A DNA stretch of 64,000 nucleotides from Solidesulfovibrio carbinoliphilus subsp. oakridgensis (GTDB lineage: Bacteria; Desulfobacterota; Desulfovibrionia; Desulfovibrionales; Desulfovibrionaceae), in NCBI RefSeq assembly GCF_000177215.2, contig NZ_CM001368.1, positions 3,851,625-3,915,624 of the forward strand, in the 5' to 3' direction. The notes under the pieces were generated by a model. It made no database searches. It was not told the origin of the DNA and worked only from the letters and a program-made list of their open reading frames with translations. Positions 37,084 through 47,386 of this stretch are shown here, piece by piece (within the stretch, counting starts at the first letter, position 1; the number at the start of each line of letters is the position of its first letter). The position numbers were made by a program, and so were the translations under genes.

Positions 37084-38483
37084 CCATCTTCACGCTGTTG
37101 CCGGAACTGTGGCTCTTGGGCCTTGTCTGCGCCCTGTTCGTCGCAAGCGTGCGCGGCAAAAAGTCCGTCATGGCCTGGCTGCCCGCCGCGGCCGGCGTCG
37201 GCGTCCTGGTCGCCATGGCCGGACTGTCGGCCCGGGGCGACATCCTCTACGGCACCTACAAGCTCGACGCCCTGTCCCAGTTCTTCAAGCTGGTGATTGC
37301 CTTCGGCTTCGCCGTGGTGACCGGCATCTCGGCCGGCAAGAAAGAGGACAACGCCGACCTGACGCCGGACTACTTCATGTTGCTCGGGCTCTCGGCCTGG
37401 GGACTCATGCTCTTGGCCTCGTGCGTGGAGCTGGTCACCCTGTACCTGGCCCTGGAGCTGTCCTCCTACAGCCTCTACGCCCTGATTCCGCTGCGCGGCC
37501 AGGACCGGCGGGCGGCCGAGGCCGGCATCAAGTACATCCTTTTTGGCGCGGCCGTGACGGCGCTGGCCCTTTTCGGCCTGTCCTACATCATGGCCGCCAA
37601 GCACACGACCTCCATCGCCGCCCTGGCCGCCACGCCCTGGAGCTTTAGCGAAGCGCCCCTGGCCGTCCTTGGGCTGACGCTCTTTCTGGCCGGTTTCTTC
37701 TACAAGCTGGCGCTCTTCCCGTTCCACTTCTGGTGTCCGGACGTCTACCAGGGCACGAAAAACGAGACGGCCGCCTACGTGGCCACCATCCCCAAGCTCG
37801 GGGCCGTGGTGGTCCTGGTCCGGCTGGCCGCCTTTTTCGCGCCCCACATGGAACTGACCAACATCCTGGCCATCCTCGGGGCCGCCTCCATGACGTTCGG
37901 CAACCTGGCCGCCCTGGTCCAGCGGGATTTGAAACGCCTGCTCGGCTTCTCCTCCGTGGCCCACGCCGGCTACGTCATGCTCGGTCTGGCCGCCGGATCG
38001 GCCGCCGGGCTCTCGGCCGCGGCCTTCTACAGCCTGGCCTACATCCTCATGAACCTGGCCGCCTTCTACGTCGTGTGCGCCATGTCGCCAAAGGGCGAGA
38101 ACCCGAGCCTCGACGACCTCGACGGCCTGTACAAGCGGGCCCCGGCCCTGGCCATGATCCTGGCCGTGGCCGCCTTTGCCCTGGTCGGCCTGCCGCCGAC
38201 CGCCGGGTTCACGGGCAAGCTCTTCCTGCTCTCGGCCGCCTGGGACCAGGGCTACCACTGGCTGGTCATCGTGGCCGTGCTCAACACCGCCATCTCCATC
38301 TACTACTATCTGGGCATGGTCCGGCACGCCTACACCGGCGAATCCGACGCCCCGGCCCTGGCCATACCCAGGAGTTCGCTGGTCTTTGGCGGGGTCCTGG
38401 CGGCCTTGGTGCTGCTGCTCGGCATGATGCCGGCGCCGCTCTACGATCTGGCGGCCATGGCCGGGACGCAGCTGCATCCCTAG
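37080..38483 (+). CDS. nuoN: Complex I subunit N
   Basis: This 467-residue antiporter-like subunit has Glu126 (LYLALELSSYSLY), Lys209 (GFFYKLALFPFHFWCPDVYQG), and RDLKRLLGFSSVAHAGYVMLG. NuoN sits between NuoM and the J-K-A group in the arm. It is the fourth antiporter-like subunit of this operon and ends the hydrophobic half before nuoA. Confidence 0.93.
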   Translation: MTIFTLLPELWLLGLVCALFVASVRGKKSVMAWLPAAAGVGVLVAMAGLSARGDILYGTYKLDALSQFFKLVIAFGFAVVTGISAGKKEDNADLTPDYFMLLGLSAWGLMLLASCVELVTLYLALELSSYSLYALIPLRGQDRRAAEAGIKYILFGAAVTALALFGLSYIMAAKHTTSIAALAATPWSFSEAPLAVLGLTLFLAGFFYKLALFPFHFWCPDVYQGTKNETAAYVATIPKLGAVVVLVRLAAFFAPHMELTNILAILGAASMTFGNLAALVQRDLKRLLGFSSVAHAGYVMLGLAAGSAAGLSAAAFYSLAYILMNLAAFYVVCAMSPKGENPSLDDLDGLYKRAPALAMILAVAAFALVGLPPTAGFTGKLFLLSAAWDQGYHWLVIVAVLNTAISIYYYLGMVRHAYTGESDAPALAIPRSSLVFGGVLAALVLLLGMMPAPLYDLAAMAGTQLHP

Positions 38484-38538
38484 GACGGCCGTTTTCATGC
38501 GGCACGGTCATTAGAACTGGAAGAGGAGGGAAAGGCGC

Positions 38539-38931
38539 ATGGTCTTTACCTGGTTTCAAGCGGCGATACTGATCTTTTTCCTGGGCGGCGTGCTTTTTGC
38601 CGCGGGTCCGCTCCTGGGATCGCTGGTCCTGGCCCCCAAGGCCAAGGGCGGGGCCATGGCCGAGGCCTACGAGTGCGGCGTGCCCACCCACGGCAGCTCC
38701 TGGGTCAAGTTCGGCATCAACTACTACTTCTACGCCCTGATCTTCTTGGCCTTCGAGGTGGACATCCTCTACCTCTTTCCCATCGCGGCCCTGTACGCCA
38801 GGCCCCAGGGGATGGAAGCGGCTGTCAAACTGTTGGTGTTTCTCGCGGTGCTTGGCGCCGCCATCATCTACTTCATGCGCAAGGGAGTGTTCACATGGCC
38901 CCGCAGAATCCAGGTTGCGCCCAGGCCGTAG
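38539..38931 (+). CDS. nuoA: Complex I subunit A
   Basis: A 130-residue three-helix subunit at the junction of the two arms. The loop [22 protein letters not shown] is the conserved NuoA segment that covers the quinone channel, followed by [16 protein letters not shown] with its buried acidic residues. It overlaps nuoB by 37 bases. Confidence 0.94.
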   Translation: MVFTWFQAAILIFFLGGVLFAAGPLLGSLVLAPKAKGGAMAEAYECGVPTHGSSWVKFGINYYFYALIFLAFEVDILYLFPIAALYARPQGMEAAVKLLVFLAVLGAAIIYFMRKGVFTWPRRIQVAPRP

Positions 38932-39425
38932 ACACGGTCGATCCGGCGCTCATCAGCACGCCCGCGGTCCAGAAACTCGTGGACGTCTGCCGGGCCATGT
39001 CCATCTGGCCCATGACCTTCGGTCTGGCCTGTTGCGCCATCGAAATGATGGCCGTCGGCATGGCCCGCTTCGACATCGCCCGCTACGGCGCGGAAGTCTT
39101 CCGCCCGTCGCCGCGCCAGTCCGACCTCATGATCGTGGCCGGCACGGTCAACAAGAAGATCGCCCCGGCCGTCGTGCGCCTCTTTGAGCAGATGCCGGCC
39201 CCGCGCTACGTCATGGCCCTTGGCAACTGCGCCATCTCCGGCGGCCCCTTCAACATCGAGGGCCAGTACAACGTGGTCCAGGGCGTCGACACCCTCATTC
39301 CGGTCGACGTCTACGTGCCCGGCTGTCCGCCCCGGCCCGAAGCCCTGCTGGAAGGCCTCTTCGCCATCCAACAGAAGATCACCGGCCGCCGCTGGTGGCA
39401 GGTGCCCCAGGGAGGCGAAGAATGA
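38895..39425 (+). CDS. nuoB: Complex I subunit B
   Basis: This 176-residue protein carries the last Fe-S cluster (N2) before quinone. Ligands are visible as Cys46 and Cys47 ([11 protein letters not shown]), Cys112 ([10 protein letters not shown]) and Cys144 ([12 protein letters not shown]). The start at 38895 follows AAGGGAG inside the nuoA coding end. Overlaps nuoC by four bases. Confidence 0.95.
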   Translation: MAPQNPGCAQAVDTVDPALISTPAVQKLVDVCRAMSIWPMTFGLACCAIEMMAVGMARFDIARYGAEVFRPSPRQSDLMIVAGTVNKKIAPAVVRLFEQMPAPRYVMALGNCAISGGPFNIEGQYNVVQGVDTLIPVDVYVPGCPPRPEALLEGLFAIQQKITGRRWWQVPQGGEE

Positions 39426-39970
39426 TTCCCGATTTTGCCGCCAAACTCGGCGCCGTCTGCATGGCGCCCATGGACTTCGCCACAACCGGCTGTTCCCTGT
39501 CCGTGACCCTCGCCGCGGACACCCTCCGCGCCGCCGTGGCCGTCTGCGACAAGGAAGGCTACCTGCTCGAAGACGTGATGGCTTCCGATCTGCAGGAAGG
39601 CTACGAGGTGGCCTATCACCTGAGCCTGCTCGACGGCGCCAACCGCATCGTCCTGCGCCTGACCGTGCCCCACGACGCCCCCGAAGTGCCGACCATAAGC
39701 GACATCTATCCGGGCGCGGACTGGCACGAGCGGGAGTGCTTCGACTTCTACGGCATCCGGTTCGCCGGACACCCGAACCTCTACTTCCTGCTTTTGCCCG
39801 AGGACACCACCGAGCATCCGCTGCGAAAGGCGGCTTCGGCCAGGAAGTCCCTGCCGGACCTGGTGCCCCTGTCCTACCTCGTGGACTGCGGCCTGGCCGA
39901 ACCCGAGCCCGAGCCCAAAGCCAAACCCGCCCCGGCCGCAAAAGCCGTCCAAAAAGACGCCAAGGGCTAA
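39422..39970 (+). CDS. nuoC: Complex I subunit C
   Basis: This 182-residue 30-kDa-type subunit has [22 protein letters not shown], the family signature, followed by [13 protein letters not shown] Lys/Ala/Pro-rich tail ends the protein. It is separate from nuoD, not fused as in some bacteria. It starts inside the nuoB stop overlap. Confidence 0.92.
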   Translation: MIPDFAAKLGAVCMAPMDFATTGCSLSVTLAADTLRAAVAVCDKEGYLLEDVMASDLQEGYEVAYHLSLLDGANRIVLRLTVPHDAPEVPTISDIYPGADWHERECFDFYGIRFAGHPNLYFLLLPEDTTEHPLRKAASARKSLPDLVPLSYLVDCGLAEPEPEPKAKPAPAAKAVQKDAKG

Positions 39971-39979
39971 GGAGGAATC

Positions 39980-41137
39980 ATGCAAGCCTTCGATCCGACG
40001 GCACTCCGGGGCGACCTCGCGTCCATGCGGTTCGAGCCGGGGCCGACCGACGACAAACTCATTTTGAGCATGGGGCCCCAGCACCCGTCCACCCACGGTG
40101 TGCTACGCATCATGCTCGAACTCGACGGCGAGTACATCCTGCGCGCCGAGCCCATCCTCGGCTACGTCCACCGCATGCACGAATGGATGGCCGAGCAGAA
40201 AACCTACATGCAGTTCATGCCCAACATGGGCCGGGTGGACTACCTGCACGCCATGGCCTGGAACTGGGCCTATGCCGGCGCCGTGGAGCGCCTGCTCGGC
40301 GTCCAGGTTCCGGAGCGGGCCGAGTACATCCGCGTGGCCGTCACCGAACTCAACCGCATAAGCTCCCACCTGCTCTGGTGGGGGGCCTATCTCTTGGACC
40401 TCGGGGCCTTCACCCCCATCATGTACGCCTTCGACGACCGGGAACGGATCCTCGACATCCTCCAGGACGTGACCGGCTCGCGCCTGACCTATTCCTACTT
40501 CACCTTCGGCGGCGTCTACGGCGACGTGCCGTCGGACTTCGCCTCGCGGTGCCTGGAATTCACCCGCCACCTGCGCTCGCGCCTGCCCATGTACCGCGAT
40601 CTGGTCACGGACAACGTGATCCTTCGCGGCCGCTGCGAGGGCATCGGCGAGATGAACGTGGAGCTGGCCCGCAAGTACGGGGCCACGGGACCGGTCCTCC
40701 GGGGTTCCGGCGCCCCGGTCGACACCCGCCGGGCCGAGCCCTACGGCGTCTACAACCGCTTCGACTTCCGCATCCCGGCCTACAACGAGGGCGACGCCAT
40801 GGCCCGCTACATGGTGCGCATGGACGAACTGACGACGAGCTGCGACATCATCGACCAGGCCGTGCAGGGACTGCCCGAAGGCCCGATCCAGGCCAAGGTC
40901 GGCAAGACCGTCAAGCCCCCCAAGGGCGAGGCCTGCTATGCCGTGGAAGGGGCCCGGGGCAAGATCCTGGTCCACGTCCGCTCCGACGGCGGTCCCAAAC
41001 CCTACCGGGTGAAGCTGCGGGCTCCCGGGTTTTCCAACCTGAGCCTTTTCAGTGAACTGTCGCGCGGCACGCTCCTTGCCGACGCCGTGTCCATCCTGGG
41101 CAGCCTTGACCTCGTCATCCCGGAGATAGACCGATGA
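39980..41137 (+). CDS. nuoD: Complex I subunit D
   Basis: This 385-residue 49-kDa-type subunit is related to [NiFe]-hydrogenase large subunits and forms the quinone pocket with NuoB. MGPQHPSTHGVLR holds the quinone-contact His, and RISSHLLWWGAYLLDLGA and GRCEGIGEMN are also conserved. The hydrogenase-type metal-binding cysteines are absent at both ends, as expected for complex I rather than Ech hydrogenase. Overlaps nuoH by ATGA. Confidence 0.94.
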   Translation: MQAFDPTALRGDLASMRFEPGPTDDKLILSMGPQHPSTHGVLRIMLELDGEYILRAEPILGYVHRMHEWMAEQKTYMQFMPNMGRVDYLHAMAWNWAYAGAVERLLGVQVPERAEYIRVAVTELNRISSHLLWWGAYLLDLGAFTPIMYAFDDRERILDILQDVTGSRLTYSYFTFGGVYGDVPSDFASRCLEFTRHLRSRLPMYRDLVTDNVILRGRCEGIGEMNVELARKYGATGPVLRGSGAPVDTRRAEPYGVYNRFDFRIPAYNEGDAMARYMVRMDELTTSCDIIDQAVQGLPEGPIQAKVGKTVKPPKGEACYAVEGARGKILVHVRSDGGPKPYRVKLRAPGFSNLSLFSELSRGTLLADAVSILGSLDLVIPEIDR

Positions 41138-42123
41138 ACCTCGATCTTTTACTCAGCCTCGACTATCCGCTCACCCGACTGGTGATCGGCCTCCTGTGCA
41201 TCTTCGCCTTCGTGGGCTTAAACGGCCTCGTCCTGGTCTGGGTCGAGCGCAAGGTGGCCGGGTTCGCCCAGCTGCGCCCGGGGCCCCTGCACGTCGGGCC
41301 CTACGGCCTCCTGCAGCCCATCGTGGACGCGGTCAAACTCATCGGCAAGCAGTTGGTCGCCCCGTCCGGCAGCGACAAGATCCTCTACTGGGCCGCGCCG
41401 CTTCTGGCCTTCGCCCCGGTGACGGTCTGCTTCCTGCCCCTGCCTTTCGACCCGGACCTCGCGCCCATCCGCATGAACCTCGGGCTGGTCCTGATCCTGG
41501 CCTTCTCGGGCCTTGGCGTCCTGTCCCTGTGTCTGGCCGGCTGGGGATCGAACAACAAATGGGGCCTGCTCGGCGCGGCCCGGGCCGTGGCCCAGTCCGT
41601 GGCCTACGAGGTGCCGCTGCTCCTGTCGGTCATGGCCGTGGCCATCACGGCCGGGTCCCTCGATCTCTACCAGATCTCGGCCCAGCAGGGCGCTTGGCCC
41701 TGGCAGTGGTACGGGGTCAAGAATCCGCTGGCCTTTTTCATCTTTCTGGTTTGCGCCGTGGCCGAGACCAACCGCGCCCCCTTCGACCTGCCGGAAGCCG
41801 AATCCGAACTCACCGCCGGGTTTCACACCGAATATTCGGGCATGGGCTTCGGCCTTTTCTTCCTGGCCGAATACGCCAACATGATCGTGGTCTCGGGCGT
41901 GGCCGCCGCGCTTTTCCTCGGCGGCTGGCAGGGGCCGTTTTTGCCCGGGATCATGTGGTTTCTGGTCAAGATCTACTGCATCCTCTTTTTCATCATCTGG
42001 CTGCGCTGGACCTACCCCCGCGTGCGTTTCGACCAGCTTTTAAACCTCAGCTGGAAGTGGCTGACGCCCTTGGCCCTGCTCGACCTTGCCCTGGCCGTGA
42101 TCGTGGCCGGATTCGGAGGCTGA
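41134..42123 (+). CDS. nuoH: Complex I subunit H
   Basis: A 329-residue eight-helix membrane subunit that anchors the peripheral arm and lines the quinone tunnel. Markers are VWVERKVAGFAQLRPGPLHVGPYGLLQPIVDAVKL in the first loop (broken here at its RPGP core) and AETNRAPFDLPEAESELTAGF in the third, both rich in the conserved acidic residues. Followed at once by nuoI. Confidence 0.94.
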   Translation: MNLDLLLSLDYPLTRLVIGLLCIFAFVGLNGLVLVWVERKVAGFAQLRPGPLHVGPYGLLQPIVDAVKLIGKQLVAPSGSDKILYWAAPLLAFAPVTVCFLPLPFDPDLAPIRMNLGLVLILAFSGLGVLSLCLAGWGSNNKWGLLGAARAVAQSVAYEVPLLLSVMAVAITAGSLDLYQISAQQGAWPWQWYGVKNPLAFFIFLVCAVAETNRAPFDLPEAESELTAGFHTEYSGMGFGLFFLAEYANMIVVSGVAAALFLGGWQGPFLPGIMWFLVKIYCILFFIIWLRWTYPRVRFDQLLNLSWKWLTPLALLDLALAVIVAGFGG

Positions 42124-42124
42124 C

Positions 42125-42652
42125 ATGTCTGTTTCGGAGCTTTTCCAGGAAGCCTACACCGGGCTCAAAAGTCTGGTCATCGGCCTTGGCGTCACCGGCC
42201 GGGCCATCTGCCAGCCCGGCATCACGGTCATCTATCCCAGGGAAGAGGTTGACAACCTGGCCTCGTTCCGGGGCCATGTGGAGCTCATCGGCAAGGACGA
42301 CGCCCCGGACGTGCCGCGCTGCGTGGCCTGCGGGGCCTGCGTCAAGGCCTGCCCGTCCAACTGCCTGACCGTCCTGTGTCCGGTTCCGGCCAAGGAAGGG
42401 GACGAGGCCGGGGCCGAGGCCAAGATGGGTCCGGCCCCCCAGAAGGGCTGCAAGAGCCCGGCCGTGGTCATCGTGGATTTCTCGCTGTGCAGCCTGTGCG
42501 GCCAATGCGCCAAGACCTGCCCGGTCGATTCGCTCAAGTTCTCGGACAATCCCTACATGGTGGCCTTTGACAGGAAGGCCTTCAAGATCGATCTGATGGC
42601 CCGCCTGCGCCGTCTGGCCCACGACGAGGAGCAGGGAAAGGCAGAAGAATAA
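42125..42652 (+). CDS. nuoI: Complex I subunit I (2x[4Fe-4S])
   Basis: This 175-residue ferredoxin-like subunit relays electrons to NuoB. Cluster one uses Cys66, 69, 72 and 76 (CVACGACVKACP) and cluster two Cys122, 125, 128 and 132 (CSLCGQCAKTCP). About 40 residues rich in Pro, Glu and Lys separate them, longer than in many homologues. Last gene of the operon; no nuoE, F or G follows. A repeat-family hairpin begins 20 bases after the stop. Confidence 0.94.
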   Translation: MSVSELFQEAYTGLKSLVIGLGVTGRAICQPGITVIYPREEVDNLASFRGHVELIGKDDAPDVPRCVACGACVKACPSNCLTVLCPVPAKEGDEAGAEAKMGPAPQKGCKSPAVVIVDFSLCSLCGQCAKTCPVDSLKFSDNPYMVAFDRKAFKIDLMARLRRLAHDEEQGKAEE

Positions 42653-42671
42653 GAAGAATAGAAGAAGAAAG

Positions 42672-42717
42672 AATGCCTCCGGCGGCCGGGAGGGGGTCAC
42701 CCCCTCCCGGACCCTCC
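42672..42717 (+). repeat. 3'-end modular hairpin, copy 6 (after nuoI)
   Basis: ATGCCTCCGGCGGCC plus the perfect 12-bp palindrome CCGGGAGGGGGT/ACCCCCTCCCGG and ACCC, in the sense of nuoI. The core is identical to copy 3, 17 kb away. Confidence 0.85.
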
Positions 42718-42722
42718 CGTCC

Positions 42723-42774
42723 TGTGGGCCGCATTTCCCCGGCTGCAAAGCCCGCCGGGGAAATGCGGCCCACA
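42723..42774. other. 52-base cruciform with 21-bp perfect arms and GGCTGCAAAGCC tip
   Basis: Arms 42723-42743 and 42754-42774 are exact complements. The loop region contains GGCT-GCAA-AGCC as in the 28201 cruciform, while the arm sequences differ except for a TGTGG start. It lies between the convergent nuoI and FAD-oxidase genes. Confidence 0.8.
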
Positions 42775-42805
42775 AACGTGAGTATCCAGGAAAGAGAACT
42801 TCTTC

Positions 42806-42832
42806 CTCGCCCCGTCCTCGGGGCGACGGGCC
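42806..42832 (-). repeat. 27-nt hairpin element, copy b
   Basis: Read on the minus strand it is identical to 28273-28299 except for A in place of G in the loop. It lies 31 bases from the neighbouring cruciform and in opposite orientation to copy a. Confidence 0.6.
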
Positions 42833-42890
42833 ACACCGGCGCGATCCCGCCAACGATCATCGCTCCACCCACTTTCCCCATTTCCGTCCA

Positions 42891-42973
42891 CCCCGTTCGG
42901 GGGGCCCGGGGGGATGATCCCCCCCGGCGGGTCCAGGGCGGCGCCCTGGCGGGGTCTGGGGCAGCGCCCCAGC
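42891..42973 (-). repeat. 3'-end modular hairpin, copy 7 (after FAD-linked oxidase)
   Basis: On the minus strand the gene end is followed by CTGGGGCGCTGCCCCAG, then CCAGGGCGCCGCCCTGG, then CGGGGGGATCATCCCCCCG: three stacked palindromes. Only the last matches the common stem. Confidence 0.7.
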
Positions 42974-42993
42974 AGAGAAGTCCCGACGCCTGT

Positions 42994-44358
<1,365 letters not shown>

Positions 44359-44360
44359 GG

Positions 44361-45053
44361 CTATTCCTTTTTGCCTTCGAACCCGGGGATCTCGAGCTTT
44401 TTCTCCACCGCCCGCAGGACGAAGGTGGCGACGGTGACAAGGGCCAGGTAGTAGAGCCCGACCACGACGAAGACCTCGGTGTTGCGAAACGAGGACTTGG
44501 CCAGGCTGCGGCCCATGCCGGTCAGGTCGTTGACCGTGATGATCGAGGCCAGGGACGAATACTTGATGAGGTAGATGATCTCGTTGCCACAGCCGGGCAG
44601 GGCCCGGCGGAAGGCCTGGGGCAGGACCACCGAGGTGACGGTGGTCAGCGGCGTCATGCCGAGGGCCTGGGCGGCCCGCAACTGGCCGCGCTTGATGGAG
44701 AGGAGCCCGCCCCGGATGTATTCCGACTGGTAGGCCCCGCTGCAGAGGGCAAAGCCGATGATGGCCGCCCACATGGGGGGCAGCACCAGCCGCACGTCGC
44801 CGACGGCTACGTTGGGCAGGGCGAAGTACCAGAAATAGAGCTGCACCACGAGGGGGGTGCCGCGAAAGACGGCCACGTACCAGTCCAGGACCCGGATGAG
44901 CGGCCGCGGGCCGTAGACCCGGGCCGTGCCGGCCGTAACCCCGATGGCCATGCCCAGAAGCGAGGCCGGGACGATAAGAAGGATGGTCGTCCACAGCCCG
45001 GCATCCAGGGCCGGGATGATCCGGGTGGCGGCGAATTCGAAAAAGCTGTCCAT
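44361..45053 (-). CDS. Polar amino acid ABC transporter permease (second)
   Basis: A 230-residue inner-membrane HisM/GlnP-type permease with about five helices. VFRGTPLVVQLYFWYFAL and the EAA loop LRAAQALGMTPLTTVTSVVLPQAFRRALPG contact the ATPase. It pairs with the permease at 45845 as a heterodimer. It lies 13 bases after the ATPase gene and ends two bases before the oxidase start. Confidence 0.88.
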   Translation of the reverse strand: MDSFFEFAATRIIPALDAGLWTTILLIVPASLLGMAIGVTAGTARVYGPRPLIRVLDWYVAVFRGTPLVVQLYFWYFALPNVAVGDVRLVLPPMWAAIIGFALCSGAYQSEYIRGGLLSIKRGQLRAAQALGMTPLTTVTSVVLPQAFRRALPGCGNEIIYLIKYSSLASIITVNDLTGMGRSLAKSSFRNTEVFVVVGLYYLALVTVATFVLRAVEKKLEIPGFEGKKE

Positions 45054-45066
45054 ACGCTGGCCGGCC

Positions 45067-45843
45067 TCAGGAAGGGAGCTCGCACGAGGCGTCGCCGGCC
45101 AGTTCGCTGAGCTTGGCGCAAAACGACTGGGTGCGGCTGCCCGAGTCCCGGGCCAGGAGCAGGGCCGGGGAGCCGCGCTCCACGATTCGGCCCTGTTCCA
45201 TGAAGAGGAACTCGTCGGCCAGGGACGCGGAAAAGCTGATCTGGTGGGTGGCCATGACCATGGTCATGCCCTCGTCGGCCAAATCGCGGATGACGGTCAG
45301 GACCTCGCCGATAAGCTCCGGGTCAAGGGCCGAGGTCGGCTCGTCGAGAAGCAGGACCTTGGGGTCCATGGCCAGGGCCCGGGCCACGGACACCCGCTGC
45401 TTCTGGCCGCCGGAGAGCTGGGCCGGATAGAGCGAGGGCTTGTCGGCCAGGCCAACCCGGGCGAGTTCCTCCATGGCCCGGGCCGTGGCCGCCCGCCTGT
45501 CCATCCTCTTGACCTTCAAAAGGGCCACCCGGACGTTATCCAGGGCCGAGAGGTGGTCGAAGAGGTTGAAGTCCTGGAAGATCATGCCCACCTGCTGGCG
45601 AAGGGCCAGAAGCTCGCGCCGACTTTTGCCGTTCACGGCCTGGCCGTCCAGGGAGATGGTCCCGGAGTCCGGCGGGGACAGGAAGTTTATGCAGGACAGG
45701 AGCGTGGACTTGCCCGCGCCGGACGGCCCGATCAGGACTTTGAGCCCGCCCTTTTTGACCGAAAAGGAGACATCGTCCAGGATGCGGTGGGGACCGATGG
45801 TTTTGACGATGTTTTCCACACGCAGGATGACCGGCTCGTCCAT
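45067..45843 (-). CDS. Polar amino acid ABC transporter ATP-binding protein
   Basis: This 258-residue GlnQ/HisP-type ATPase has Walker A GPSGAGKST, Q-loop MIFQDFNLFDHLSALDNV, signature LSGGQKQRVSVARALAM, Walker B VLLLDEPTSALDPE and the switch ATHQISFSASLAD. It drives import through the two flanking permeases. One base separates it from the upstream permease gene. Confidence 0.92.
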   Translation of the reverse strand: MDEPVILRVENIVKTIGPHRILDDVSFSVKKGGLKVLIGPSGAGKSTLLSCINFLSPPDSGTISLDGQAVNGKSRRELLALRQQVGMIFQDFNLFDHLSALDNVRVALLKVKRMDRRAATARAMEELARVGLADKPSLYPAQLSGGQKQRVSVARALAMDPKVLLLDEPTSALDPELIGEVLTVIRDLADEGMTMVMATHQISFSASLADEFLFMEQGRIVERGSPALLLARDSGSRTQSFCAKLSELAGDASCELPS

Positions 45844-45844
45844 G

Positions 45845-46558
45845 CTACAACGTTCCCTGGTGCGCGTATCCGGGGATGCGCACCTTGGCTTCGAGGCGTT
45901 TGAGGGCCTTGATGCCGGCCCAGGTCAGGAAGAAGAAAAGTGCTCCGGCCAGGATGGACAGGGGCAGCGGCTGGTGGGTGGTGGCCGCCACCGACCGGGT
46001 GCGGGCCATGACTTCAAGGACGCCGATGGTGAAGGCCAGGGCGGAGTCCTTGAGCAGGATGGAATACTCGTTGGACCAGGCCGGGATGGACAGGCGCAGG
46101 GCCTGGGGCAGGATGATGGCCCGGATGGCCGTGGCGTCGCTCATGCCGAGGGCCCTGGCGGCCCGCAGCTGCCCGGGCGGCAGGCCCCGGATGGCGCCCC
46201 GGAAAATCTGCGACTGGTAGGCGGCGCTGGTCAGGCCAAGGACCACCACGGCCGAGAAAAAGCCGGAAGACAGCGGTAGGAAGGACAGGGCCGGGATCTC
46301 GCTTAAGTACGCCATGATGCCGAAATAAAAGAGGTAGAGCTGGACCAGGATCGGCACGCCGCGAAAAAGCCAGACATAGCCGGCCACGGCCCGCCGGGCC
46401 AGCCGGCCGCCGTAGACGTGGCTTATGGCCAGCGGAATGCCGAGCACGAGCCCCAGGGCCATGGCCCCGAAAATGAGCCCGGCCGTCCACCACAGGCCGC
46501 CGAGAATATAAGGCAGGGCCTCCCAGGAGGCCTGCGCGGCTTTGAGGAATCCTTCCAT
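45845..46558 (-). CDS. Polar amino acid ABC transporter permease (first)
   Basis: A 237-residue HisM-type permease. WLFRGVPILVQLYLFYFGI and the EAA loop LRAARALGMSDATAIRAIILPQALRLSIPAW are the family marks, and helices fill the rest. It follows the binding-protein gene after a strong hairpin, so it is likely made in lower amount than the binding protein. Confidence 0.88.
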   Translation of the reverse strand: MEGFLKAAQASWEALPYILGGLWWTAGLIFGAMALGLVLGIPLAISHVYGGRLARRAVAGYVWLFRGVPILVQLYLFYFGIMAYLSEIPALSFLPLSSGFFSAVVVLGLTSAAYQSQIFRGAIRGLPPGQLRAARALGMSDATAIRAIILPQALRLSIPAWSNEYSILLKDSALAFTIGVLEVMARTRSVAATTHQPLPLSILAGALFFFLTWAGIKALKRLEAKVRIPGYAHQGTL

Positions 46559-46578
46559 GAAGATTGTCCGGCGGGAGG

Positions 46579-46620
46579 CCCGCGCCGCCGGGACCGCTTG
46601 GGCGGACCGGACGGCGCGGG
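46579..46620 (-). terminator. Stem-loop between the binding protein and permease genes
   Basis: CCCGCGCCG and CGGCGCGGG close a long imperfect stem whose inner part is CCGC-TTGG-GCGG. It starts 14 bases after the binding-protein stop on the minus strand, without a T-run. It probably stabilises the upstream message. Confidence 0.55.
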
Positions 46621-46633
46621 ATTGCGGCGCTGC

Positions 46634-47386
46634 TTACAGGCCGTACTTGGCCTTGAGTTCGGCCCAGTGGGGGTCGGCCATGAGGAGCTTTAAGCCCTTG
46701 TTGACCTTGTCCTGGAATTCCTTGTCTTCCTTGCGCATGGCGTAGCCGTACTTCTCGGGGTCGGCGTCGAAGGTGCCGGCGATCTTGAAGCCGGGGTTCT
46801 TCATGAGTTCCTTGGCAATGGTGCTGTCCATGCCGGAACCCGCGATGCGGCCGACCTTCACGTCCTCCATGGACAGGTCCGTGGAGTCGTAGGGCACGGC
46901 TTCGAACTTGTATTCGGGCTTGGCGGCCATCTCCTCGAGCAGCTTGGCCGTGACCGTGCCGCGCTGGATGCCGAGCTTTTTGCCCGAGGTCAACAGCTGG
47001 GGCAGGGTGGCGGTTTCCTTGGCCGGCACCACCAGGACCTGGGTGACCTCGTAGTAGGGGATGGAGAAGTCGACCTTCTGGGCGCGTTCGGCCGTGGCGC
47101 TCATGCCCGAGGCGATGATGTCGATCTTTTTGGCCAGCAGGGCCGGGATGATGCCGTCCCAGTCCATGGGCTGGTGTTTGACCTTAAAACCCATTTTCTT
47201 GGCGATCCAGTCCAGGGACTCGACATCGAAGCCCGTGGGCTTGCCGTCCTTGTCCACGAAGCCGAAGGGGGGGAAGCCGAAGTCGATGCCGTTGACGTAG
47301 ACTTTTTCCTCGGCCGCGGCCAGGCTGCCGCAGCACAGGACAAAGACGGCCAGGGCGGCCAGAAGAAGGCCAAGACGCTTGCGCAT
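46634..47386 (-). CDS. Polar amino acid ABC transporter substrate-binding protein
   Basis: This 250-residue periplasmic protein has a Sec signal (MRKRLGLLLAALAVFVLCCGSLAAA). The SBP family 3 fold follows: GIDFGFPPFGFVDKDGKPTGFDVE, DWDGIIPALLAKKIDIIASGMSATAERAQKVDFSIPYY split over its two lobes, and GTVTAKLLEE. Ligands of this family are polar or charged amino acids or opines; specificity cannot be read. First gene of the transporter operon. Confidence 0.9.
   Translation of the reverse strand: MRKRLGLLLAALAVFVLCCGSLAAAEEKVYVNGIDFGFPPFGFVDKDGKPTGFDVESLDWIAKKMGFKVKHQPMDWDGIIPALLAKKIDIIASGMSATAERAQKVDFSIPYYEVTQVLVVPAKETATLPQLLTSGKKLGIQRGTVTAKLLEEMAAKPEYKFEAVPYDSTDLSMEDVKVGRIAGSGMDSTIAKELMKNPGFKIAGTFDADPEKYGYAMRKEDKEFQDKVNKGLKLLMADPHWAELKAKYGL

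Noticed and set aside
28273-42832. CRISPR array
   Set aside because: The 27-nt repeat-like element occurs only as two lone copies 14 kb apart in opposite orientations, with no spacer-repeat units and no cas genes in the window.
44361-44994. Long fused frame joining the permease region to the FAD oxidase
   Set aside because: The N-terminal part is an out-of-frame shadow of the permease; the oxidase starts at its own GTG with a ribosome site.
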